Origin: Bacillota bacterium | GTDB lineage: Bacteria > Bacillota > Clostridia > Clostridiales > Clostridiaceae | Length of the DNA stretch: 11,140 bases | Direction of reading: 5' to 3' | NCBI GenBank assembly: GCA_023451395.1 | Contig: JAEXZL010000038.1 | Location: 1-11,140, forward strand | Part shown: positions 1-5,169 of the stretch, one piece after another | Layout of the letters: every line of letters starts with the position of its first letter | Position numbering within the stretch: position 1 is the stretch's first letter | Notes under the pieces: generated by a model | What the model saw: the letters and a program-made list of their open reading frames with translations, nothing else | Databases searched by the model: none | Told to the model about the DNA's origin: nothing | Position numbers and translations under genes: made by a program

Positions 1-857
1 GACAAGGGGAAGCAGTGAGCCTCATTGGTTCTAACGGTTGTGGTAAATCCACATTAATTAAGCTATTAATGGGTCTGGAAAAAGCAGATTCAGGAGCCGC
101 AGAACTGGGAAGCAATACACTTATAGCCTATTTGCCTCAAATTATTACCTTTCCTGATGAGGATAAGACTGTCCTTGAAACCTTTAGAGAGGACATAGTA
201 ATAACAGAAGGTAAGGCTAGAGAGTATCTTGCAAAGTACATGTTCTTTGGCGAAGCAGTGTTTAAAAAGGTCATTGGCTTATCTGGTGGAGAAAAGAGCA
301 GATTAAAGCTGGCAATAATTATGTATCATCCAGTAAACCTTTTGATTCTAGATGAACCTACAAATCATTTAGACATTGCCTCCAGAGAAGAGCTGGAAGA
401 GCTTCTTAAGTCTTTTAAAGGGACAATTTTCTTTGTATCCCATGATAGACAGTTTATTAATAATATTGCCACTAGAGTTATAGAGCTTAAGGATGGAAAG
501 CTTAATTCCTATGAAGGAGACTATGAATATTACAGAGAAAAGTCTTCAGAGCTCTTGGCTAAGAAGTTAGAGGAAGTGGAGAGCCTTGATAAAAAGGCTG
601 CCAAAGAAAAGACTAGTGTAGGAAAGACCTCCAACAATAGTAAGGCTTCTAAGGAGATGGTTTCAGGAAATAACTTATGGCGGAAGGAGAAGCTTGAAGG
701 AGATATTGAAAAAAAGGAAGAGGAGCTAAAAGCCATAGCAGAAGAGATAGAAATTTACTTTAATGATTATGAAAGATTAAATAATTTATATGTAGACAAG
801 ATAAAAGTGGAGGGAGAGCTGGAGAATCTTATGGAGGAGTATTTTACCTATGGTTAG
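1..857 (+). CDS. ABC-F family ATPase, C-terminal part (5' end outside window)
   Basis: The reading frame is open from the window edge (first full codon at position 3), so the N-terminal half of the protein is missing. Numbering from the GTG at 15 for convenience, it shows a Walker A motif GSNGCGKST (residues 5-13), the signature LSGGE (89-93), Walker B LLILDEPTNHLD (109-120, catalytic Glu114) and the switch His in SHDR (His143). The EPTNHLD form after Walker B is typical of ABC-F proteins, which are soluble tandem ATPases acting on the ribosome (translation factors or antibiotic-protection proteins) and not transporters. Residues about 175-280 are Lys/Glu-rich and probably form a coiled coil. 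That position suggests this is the second of the two ATPase domains, followed by a C-terminal extension. The GTG at 15 is not a true start because homologous sequence (GEA before it) continues upstream. Which ABC-F subfamily it belongs to, and whether it gives drug resistance, cannot be told from this half. Confidence 0.9.
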   Translation, partial: QGEAVSLIGSNGCGKSTLIKLLMGLEKADSGAAELGSNTLIAYLPQIITFPDEDKTVLETFREDIVITEGKAREYLAKYMFFGEAVFKKVIGLSGGEKSRLKLAIIMYHPVNLLILDEPTNHLDIASREELEELLKSFKGTIFFVSHDRQFINNIATRVIELKDGKLNSYEGDYEYYREKSSELLAKKLEEVESLDKKAAKEKTSVGKTSNNSKASKEMVSGNNLWRKEKLEGDIEKKEEELKAIAEEIEIYFNDYERLNNLYVDKIKVEGELENLMEEYFTYG

Positions 858-939
858 ATGAGTATATCACAAATGACAGTATTGAAATGGATAGGATTTA
901 ATTGGAACTAAAAATAAATAAAGTTAGGAGATTGGTTGT

Positions 940-1191
940 ATGGAAGTGGATAAGGGCATAATTAAATCAAAATGTCCCAAGTGTGGAGGGGAGATGAAAG
1001 AAGGATATATTTATAGTTGCAAGGGAGTAATTTCATGGACGCCTAAGAACGAAAAACCTCCATCATTAGTTTGGGAAACCTCGGACCATGGTATTCAGCT
1101 AGGAGAATATAGTTTTTGGAAAAATGGTAAAGCTACTGCAATGAATTGTGAAAGCTGCAAGATGGTTATTATTGAATACGGTGAGAAATAA
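940..1191 (+). CDS. Small zinc-ribbon protein (DUF6487-like)
   Basis: This 83-residue protein has two Cys pairs, CPKC (Cys12/Cys15) near the N-terminus and CESC (Cys70/Cys73) near the C-terminus. They bracket a short beta-rich segment and should together bind one zinc ion. The layout (CPxCGGEM, then a WTP segment, then a C-terminal CxxC) resembles the DUF6487 family of small putative zinc-binding proteins, whose function is not known to me. The ATG at 940 is supported by AGGAGA at 926-931. There is no signal peptide, so it is probably cytoplasmic. It follows the ABC-F gene by 82 bases with no clear terminator between, so it may be read from the same transcript or from an unrecognised promoter. 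The family assignment is from memory of the motif layout. Confidence 0.75.
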   Translation: MEVDKGIIKSKCPKCGGEMKEGYIYSCKGVISWTPKNEKPPSLVWETSDHGIQLGEYSFWKNGKATAMNCESCKMVIIEYGEK

Positions 1192-1199
1192 GTGAATAT

Positions 1200-1281
1200 A
1201 TTGCTGTTTTTCTTATAGTTATGATGTCTAAGATCCAGATAATTAAAATAGATAAGAGGATGATTGCAGGTTTTCTTATAG
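1200..1281. repeat. Two imperfect 19-base direct repeats in the 1192-1382 gap
   Basis: ATTGCTGTTTTTCTTATAG (1200-1218) and ATTGCAGGTTTTCTTATAG (1263-1281) match at 17 of 19 positions, with starts 63 bases apart. They lie between the zinc-ribbon gene and the promoter of the serine hydrolase. No ORF, stable hairpin or regulator site was recognised with them. They may be a local duplication or chance in AT-rich DNA. Confidence 0.4.
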
Positions 1282-1333
1282 AGATTCCATCGTTATTCTT
1301 TTAAGACTCATCTCATAATTTGATAGCTATATA

Positions 1334-1362
1334 TTAAATTGGCAATGCAGTTATGCTATAAT
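1334..1362 (+). promoter_or_regulatory. Promoter of the serine hydrolase gene (extended -10)
   Basis: TGCTATAAT at 1354-1362 is an extended -10 element (TGn directly before TATAAT). The -35 region 17 bases upstream, TTAAAT at 1334-1339, is poor, as is common for extended -10 promoters. The predicted transcript would begin near 1369, only a few bases before the ribosome binding site. Confidence 0.6.
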
Positions 1363-1373
1363 AATCATCAATT

Positions 1374-1380
1374 GGAGGTG
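1374..1380 (+). promoter_or_regulatory. Ribosome binding site deciding the start at 1386
   Basis: GGAGGTG at 1374-1380 is followed by overlapping candidate starts GTG (1383) and ATG (1386). The core GGAGG (1374-1378) lies 7 bases before the ATG but only 4 before the GTG, so ATG 1386 is the better start. Confidence 0.7.
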
Positions 1381-1385
1381 AAGTG

Positions 1386-3125
1386 ATGACTATAAAGTTT
1401 CAATTAAATACAGTTAAGTTTCTTCGCCAGTTTCTAGATAGGAAGAATAATACTATCCCTATAGTGGAATATTCACCTAACAAAGCAGAATTTACTGAAG
1501 GAAATATTGTGCCTCTTCCTAGGAATTCTCCTGAGAGTCAAGGGGTAGCATCATCTCTTATAGGAGAATATTTTAAAGAGCTTTGGGAGAAGACAGAAGG
1601 AAAGCTTCACTCTGCAATGGTTATTAAAAATGATAATGTCATAGCAGAATGTGATTTTTCACCCTATACTAGTAAGGTTTGGCATGAGGTTTTTTCTCTC
1701 ACTAAGAGTGTTACCGGGCTGGCTATTGGACTTTTAGTGGAGGAGGGAAAGCTTTCTCTTGATGAAAAGATAGTTAAGATTTTTGAAGAGCAATCCTCAC
1801 CTGTGATTAAACTGAAGCTTAGAAATCTTACGGTAGAGCACCTGTTGAATATGACTAGTGGAGTAGACTTTAATGAGGTTGGAGCAATAGTTGAAAGCGA
1901 TTGGATTAAGGGGTTTTTAGATGCCAGTCTTAAATTTGAGCCTGGTACTAAATTCATGTATAACAGCATGAATTCCTATATGCTAGCTGCAATAGTTAAG
2001 AATAAGGCAGGAGTTGGTATTACAGAATATTTAAAAACCAGGATTTTTGATCCAATGGACATTTATTGCTATCATTGGGAAAAATGTCCTAAGGGCATTG
2101 AAAAGGGTGGCTGGGGTTTATATATGCTTTTGGAAGACATGGCTAAGCTGGGTGCTCTTTACTTAAATAAAGGGGCTTGGAAGGGAAAGCAGCTTATCTC
2201 TAAGGACTGGATGGAGACAGCTTCTAAAAAGCAGGCAGAGGTTGATGAAACTGTAAGCTCCTATGATTATGGGTATCATGTGTGGGTAGGAGAGAATCCT
2301 AATGCAGTAATCCTAAATGGTATGTTTGGCCAGAATGTCATAGCTTTTCCTGACAGCGGCATTGTAGCGGCAGTGACTGGAGGAGAGAACTTCATGTTCC
2401 ATGGAAGTGATTTCTTCAATGTCAGCGAAAAATATTTAGCTAAGGTGGAGGAGGTTAAGCCTACTTTTTCTTCAAAAATAAGCTATAAGCTGCTTTGTAG
2501 GGACTTAAAGGACATTTGTCATAAGGATACCTACTTAGTGAAGAAGCCCTTTAAAAAGTATCTTAGGCACATTGATGGTTTATCCTATGAGTATGAAAAT
2601 GTTGGTTCTATAGGTATTGTTCCTATATTTGTACAGATGGTTCAAAATAACTATACAAAAGGGATAAGGACAGTAGAATTTTCTTCTATTGGAGATAGGC
2701 TTTTAATAACCTTCCAAGAGGGAGAGGTATTATATAAAATACCTATAGGCTTTGGATACTATGAAGACAGCAAAATAAATGTTAATGGAGAAGTATATCT
2801 TATAAAAGCCATTGGCATCTTTGGTAAAAATGAAGATGATTTGCTAACCTTAAAGGTTAAGCTGGTATTTCCTGAGCTATCTAATACAAGATTCATACGT
2901 TTTTATTTCAATGGTGATGAGATTATTAGCCGATGGAATGAGGAGCCAGGGATAGAATATATAGTAAACCTTATGGATACCTATAATGATATGGAGGCAA
3001 AAGCAAATATCCTTGATTTAGTTACTGGAAAGTTGGATATGGAACTTATACAATATCTCATAAAACATGTATTAGAGCCTGAACTAAAGGGAAGGCTAAT
3101 AAAGAAAAAAGAAGAAATTATCTAG
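1386..3125 (+). CDS. Beta-lactamase-fold serine hydrolase (class C / PBP4* type) with long C-terminal extension
   Basis: The protein has 579 residues. Residues about 45-345 form a PF00144-type serine hydrolase domain. The SxxK nucleophile motif is SLTK (Ser104, Lys107), followed by VEHLLNMTSG (151-160), typical of this family, and the Tyr motif YNS (Tyr192). A third element around NGMFGQ (311-316) takes the place of the KTG/HTG box. Relatives hydrolyse esters, D-amino-acid peptides or beta-lactams, and the substrate here cannot be predicted. There is no signal peptide or lipobox, so it is probably cytoplasmic, which argues against a secreted beta-lactamase. Residues about 346-579 form an extension rich in beta strands that I do not recognise. 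The gene has its own promoter and appears monocistronic, ending 11 bases before a hairpin shared with the convergent minus-strand genes. Confidence 0.85.
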   Translation: MTIKFQLNTVKFLRQFLDRKNNTIPIVEYSPNKAEFTEGNIVPLPRNSPESQGVASSLIGEYFKELWEKTEGKLHSAMVIKNDNVIAECDFSPYTSKVWHEVFSLTKSVTGLAIGLLVEEGKLSLDEKIVKIFEEQSSPVIKLKLRNLTVEHLLNMTSGVDFNEVGAIVESDWIKGFLDASLKFEPGTKFMYNSMNSYMLAAIVKNKAGVGITEYLKTRIFDPMDIYCYHWEKCPKGIEKGGWGLYMLLEDMAKLGALYLNKGAWKGKQLISKDWMETASKKQAEVDETVSSYDYGYHVWVGENPNAVILNGMFGQNVIAFPDSGIVAAVTGGENFMFHGSDFFNVSEKYLAKVEEVKPTFSSKISYKLLCRDLKDICHKDTYLVKKPFKKYLRHIDGLSYEYENVGSIGIVPIFVQMVQNNYTKGIRTVEFSSIGDRLLITFQEGEVLYKIPIGFGYYEDSKINVNGEVYLIKAIGIFGKNEDDLLTLKVKLVFPELSNTRFIRFYFNGDEIISRWNEEPGIEYIVNLMDTYNDMEAKANILDLVTGKLDMELIQYLIKHVLEPELKGRLIKKKEEII

Positions 3126-3136
3126 ATAATAAAAGA

Positions 3137-3167
3137 ATGGGACAGAGCCTTTAAGGTTCTGTCCCAT
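3137..3167. terminator. Bidirectional intrinsic terminator between convergent genes
   Basis: ATGGGACAGAGCC (3137-3149) pairs with GGTTCTGTCCCAT (3155-3167) as a 13-bp stem with one G-T pair and a 5-base loop TTTAA. On the minus strand the hairpin is followed by a T-rich stretch (TTCTTTTATTATC), so it fits as the terminator of the NifX-like gene, whose stop codon is only 6 bases away. On the plus strand the following ATTAATTT is weaker but probably also ends the hydrolase transcript. Confidence 0.8.
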
Positions 3168-3173
3168 ATTAAT

Positions 3174-3578
3174 TTAGTGATTTCCGCAGTTTCCGTGACC
3201 GCAGCTTCCCTGACCACAACTCTCATGGTGATGGTGCTCATGATGATGGTGGTTGCAGGTAGCATCAGAATTATATGAAAGATTGTTTGCTAATAATGCA
3301 GAAACTGCAGCATCAGTTTTTCCAGAAACTCCGCCGTAAAGAGTAATCCCTGCTGTTGAAAGTGCCTGCTTTGCTCCTCCACCTATGCCACCGCAGATGA
3401 GCGTATCTACCTCTAGCTGCTTCAATAATTCAGCTAAGGCACCATGACCGCTACCAGCAGTATCAACAATTTTTTCTTCTACTACTTTATCATTTTCGAT
3501 AGTGTAAAGCTTAAATTGTTCAGTGTGACCAAAGTGTTGAAATACCTCTCCATTATCATAGGTTACAGCAATTTTCAT
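3174..3578 (-). CDS. NifX/NifB-type (dinitrogenase iron-molybdenum cofactor fold) protein with His/Cys-rich tail
   Basis: This 134-residue protein begins KIAVTYDNGEVFQHFGHTEQF, the characteristic opening of the PF02579 fold found in NifX, NafY and the C-terminus of NifB. It contains ICGGIGGGAK (61-70) and ends the fold near residue 100. Residues 108-134 form an unusual tail. CNHHHHEHHHHES holds eight His, and the remainder repeats Cys-Gly-His-type units (Cys108, 121, 126 and 131 in all). The fold binds metal or Fe-S clusters in known members, and the tail suggests extra metal binding or storage. The chosen start is the third in-frame ATG (3578), because GGAGATGA (3584-3591, read on the minus strand) lies at proper distance. 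The ATG at 3593 itself overlaps that site. Only one base separates the upstream gene's stop from this start, so translation is probably coupled. No nitrogenase genes are present, so nitrogen fixation is not implied. Confidence 0.88.
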   Translation of the reverse strand: MKIAVTYDNGEVFQHFGHTEQFKLYTIENDKVVEEKIVDTAGSGHGALAELLKQLEVDTLICGGIGGGAKQALSTAGITLYGGVSGKTDAAVSALLANNLSYNSDATCNHHHHEHHHHESCGQGSCGHGNCGNH

Positions 3579-3579
3579 G

Positions 3580-3951
3580 TTAATCATCTCCATTTTTGAT
3601 TTCTAACTTAGCTCTTCTTTTATTACAGTGATTACAGCCACAGCCAAGCTTTTCTCCCTGGCAGAGGATATATTCACCACCCTCTATACGGAGTTCATGA
3701 CCATTAATCATGCACTCTGCAAGTTTTACTCTTGCACTATTATAAATAGCTTGGGCTGTTGTTCTTGCTACTCCCATACTCTCTGCACAGGCCTCCTGAC
3801 TCATACCTTCTAAGTCAATTAATCTAATAGCCTCATATTCGTCTAGAGTCATGGTGATAACCTTTATGTTTTCACCTGTTGTTTCAGTAGGAGCAAAGCT
3901 TCGATTTTGGGGAAGAGCGCATATTCGTCTTCTTTTCAATGGTCTAGGCAT
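3580..3951 (-). CDS. DUF134 family helix-turn-helix protein
   Basis: The 123-residue product matches the DUF134 (PF02001) family. It begins MPRPLKRRRI and has VITMTLDEYEAIRLIDLEGMSQ-type sequence (residues 31-52), then a helix-turn-helix resembling sigma-70 region 4 at about 50-80 (recognition helix around VARTTAQAIYNSAR). A short C-terminal Cys cluster follows: Cys97, Cys104, Cys106 and Cys109, in the context CGCNHC. The cluster suggests metal or Fe-S sensing, which is inferred. The start ATG (3951) is preceded on the minus strand by AAGGTGAT. It is the first gene of a two-gene operon with the NifX-like protein, a pairing common in anaerobes. The operon promoter carries a strong inverted repeat, which makes autoregulation likely though not shown. 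Confidence 0.88.
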   Translation of the reverse strand: MPRPLKRRRICALPQNRSFAPTETTGENIKVITMTLDEYEAIRLIDLEGMSQEACAESMGVARTTAQAIYNSARVKLAECMINGHELRIEGGEYILCQGEKLGCGCNHCNKRRAKLEIKNGDD

Positions 3952-3973
3952 TTAATCACCTTCTAAAAGAATT

Positions 3974-4023
3974 TTGGCATATGCCATTAATAAAAGCATA
4001 CTCTCATTAATGGCATATGTCAA
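3974..4023. promoter_or_regulatory. Paired operator (18-bp inverted repeat) flanking the -10 of the DUF134 promoter
   Basis: TTGGCATATGCCATTAAT (3974-3991) and ATTAATGGCATATGTCAA (4006-4023) are inverted copies with 17 of 18 positions pairing and a 14-base gap. Each arm is itself a palindrome centred on CATATG (TGGCATATGCCA at 3975-3986 is perfect, and the other arm has one change). One arm covers the -35 box and the other covers the likely transcription start. This looks like two dimer sites of a repressor or other regulator. The DUF134 protein encoded just downstream is the obvious candidate binder, by inference from position. Confidence 0.7.
3995..4023 (-). promoter_or_regulatory. Promoter of the DUF134-NifX operon
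   Basis: Read on the minus strand, TTGACA (4023-4018) and TATGCT (4000-3995) are separated by exactly 17 bases, a near-consensus housekeeping promoter. The transcript would start near 3988, giving a leader of about 37 bases before the DUF134 start. Confidence 0.75.
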
Positions 4024-4104
4024 TAACGCACCTCTAGTACTATATGTCTAAAGTGCATATTTTTATAATCATATAAAATATTACATTATTTGAATAATTA
4101 GTAT

Positions 4105-4110
4105 TATAAT
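4105..4110 (+). promoter_or_regulatory. Candidate -10 element for the small membrane protein gene
   Basis: TATAAT at 4105-4110 lies 41 bases before the ATG at 4151, but no convincing -35 is present at 16-18 bases upstream and the region is very AT-rich. This is a weak call. Confidence 0.3.
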
Positions 4111-4150
4111 TATTTATAAGGCACATAAAAAGTTAAGGGGGCTTTGACTT

Positions 4151-4456
4151 ATGGATATCTTTATTAAAGTGACAATTATATACTCTGTATTTGCCACATA
4201 CTTTTTCATGTTTTGCTTGAGAGCAATCTTTAAAAGCAAGGGTAAGGTACATGCTTTTTTAACAGTTTTATTTTTTATTATTTATTTTGTTTCTTTTTAT
4301 TATGTTCAGGGAAAAGCGCCGTCAGAATTAAAGAATTGGTATTTAATTGATTCAATACTTTGTATTATCTCTGGCTTGGGATCATTAGCTTTAGTATATG
4401 ATATCTACAAAAAATCAAAGGCTATTCTTTATAAATTTAAAGCTAATAAAAACTGA
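4151..4456 (+). CDS. Small integral membrane protein, three predicted helices
   Basis: I do not recognise this 101-residue protein. It has three hydrophobic stretches at about 4-24, 34-52 and 66-85, separated by short charged loops, and a Lys-rich C-terminus (KKSKAILYKFKANKN) likely to face the cytoplasm. The start ATG 4151 is supported by AAGGGGG at 4135-4141, with a 9-base spacing. It is divergent from the DUF134 operon, and no functional motif links it to either neighbour. The codon use and AT content fit the surroundings. Confidence 0.7.
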   Translation: MDIFIKVTIIYSVFATYFFMFCLRAIFKSKGKVHAFLTVLFFIIYFVSFYYVQGKAPSELKNWYLIDSILCIISGLGSLALVYDIYKKSKAILYKFKANKN

Positions 4457-4490
4457 TAAAAAAAGCTTTTTAAATCTATACCTAGAGACA

Positions 4491-4496
4491 TATAAT
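4491..4496 (+). promoter_or_regulatory. Candidate -10 element upstream of the leader ORF and GNAT gene
   Basis: TATAAT at 4491-4496 sits 23 bases before the leader ATG at 4520. The -35 position (TTTTAA, 4468-4473) is poor. It could start a transcript with a short leader of about 17 bases before the 4520 start. Confidence 0.35.
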
Positions 4497-4519
4497 TCTG
4501 AGGTTATGAGGAGATAAGA

Positions 4520-4564
4520 ATGATAATAAGAGTATATAAAGAAGAGAATATAAAGAAGAGGTGA
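4520..4564 (+). CDS. 14-codon leader-like ORF overlapping the GNAT start
   Basis: ATG 4520 has a very good ribosome binding site (GAGGAG at 4508-4513, 6 bases spacing) and encodes MIIRVYKEENIKKR before a TGA at 4562-4564. That stop overlaps the GTG at 4561 (sequence GTGA), the geometry of translational coupling. The peptide resembles the usual first residues of many GNAT acetyltransferases (MIIR.YKEEDI-type), so it could be the remnant of a second GNAT start instead of a true leader. Whether it is translated is unknown. Confidence 0.35.
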   Translation: MIIRVYKEENIKKR

Positions 4565-5040
4565 TTGCTATAGTAAGATTAGAAAAGATGACCAAGGCTG
4601 ATTTTGATCACTATATATCAATTGCAGTTAATGCTTATGCCATTGAAAAAGTTAAAGCAGGTACATGGATAGAAGATGAAGCCTATAAACTATCGGAAGA
4701 ATCGTTCAAAAAATTACTACCAAATGATATAGAGACAGAAAGACAGTATCTTTATTCGATTTTGGATAATGATAAAAAAATCAAGGTAGGTTATTTATGG
4801 ATTGAGGTAAGTGAAAGCTTAATAGGTAAGAGTGCCTTTATATTCGATTTTTTAATCCTCGAAGAGTTTCGTGGTAAAGGATATGGGACTCAATCGATGC
4901 TTGCACTGGAGGATGAAGCAAAAAACCATAAGATAAGTAAAGTATCATTACATGTATTTGCACAGAATAAGAGAGCTATTGGCTTATATGAGAAGGTTGG
5001 CTTTAAAAGTACTGATATTAATATGTCTAAGTATATTTAA
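4561..5040 (+). CDS. GNAT family N-acetyltransferase (start codon uncertain)
   Basis: The product (159 residues from the GTG at 4561) has the acetyl-CoA binding motif A of the GNAT fold, FLILEEFRGKGYGTQSM (97-113, with R-G-K-G-Y-G-T), and motif B with HVFAQNKRAIGLYEKVGF (131-148), where Asn136 and Tyr143 are typical positions. GNAT enzymes transfer an acetyl group from acetyl-CoA to an amine, and the substrate here is unknown. The start is doubtful. GTG 4561 has no well-spaced site of its own and may rely on coupling to the 14-codon ORF that ends on it. GAGGTG (4558-4563) sits 6 bases before ATA 4570, exactly where an ATG would be expected. ATG 4588 is a later alternative lacking a good site. 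The N-terminal few residues should be treated as uncertain. Confidence 0.82.
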   Translation: MIAIVRLEKMTKADFDHYISIAVNAYAIEKVKAGTWIEDEAYKLSEESFKKLLPNDIETERQYLYSILDNDKKIKVGYLWIEVSESLIGKSAFIFDFLILEEFRGKGYGTQSMLALEDEAKNHKISKVSLHVFAQNKRAIGLYEKVGFKSTDINMSKYI

Positions 5041-5113
5041 TAAACAAAGGATTACCGGCAGAATTTTTTATACAGGGGATGGAGACAATATACAGGTACA
5101 GGTAGATTTTTTC

Positions 5114-5125
5114 TGGGGGTATAAT
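5114..5125 (+). promoter_or_regulatory. Candidate -10 with CstR-like half-site before the DUF255 gene
   Basis: TGGGGGTATAAT (5114-5125) combines a TATAAT hexamer (5120-5125) with a G-tract. Its first ten bases are identical to the right half of the cstR promoter operator (TGGGGGTATA, 7471-7480). The matching left half (ATACCC) is absent, and no good -35 is seen, so both promoter and operator readings are tentative. Confidence 0.35.
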
Positions 5126-5169
5126 GTATAACTAAAAATATATAAGAAAAATTTGTAGGAGTTGATGTC

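Noticed and set aside
530..736. 68-codon minus-strand ORF inside the ABC-F gene
   Set aside because: It is antisense to the Lys/Glu-rich coiled-coil region. The Ser/Phe/Leu-rich translation is the expected mirror of AAG/GAG codons, and no ribosome binding site was found.
1664..1969. 101-codon minus-strand ORF inside the serine hydrolase
   Set aside because: It lies entirely within a well-supported gene with clear catalytic motifs, and its own translation resembles no family.
3137..3167. Insertion-sequence end or mobile repeat
   Set aside because: The hairpin sits exactly between convergent genes with T-rich flanks, so termination explains it. No transposase or target duplication is seen.
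3628..3813. 61-codon plus-strand ORF inside the DUF134 gene
   Set aside because: It is antisense to a recognised family member, and its Cys/Thr-rich translation has no recognisable motif.
3174..3951. Part of a nitrogen fixation cluster
   Set aside because: The NifX fold occurs widely without nitrogenase, and no nif structural or assembly gene is present in the window.
4457..4480. Terminator after the small membrane protein gene
   Set aside because: AAAAAGCTTTTT-type sequence gives a stem with almost no loop and only one GC step, too weak to call.
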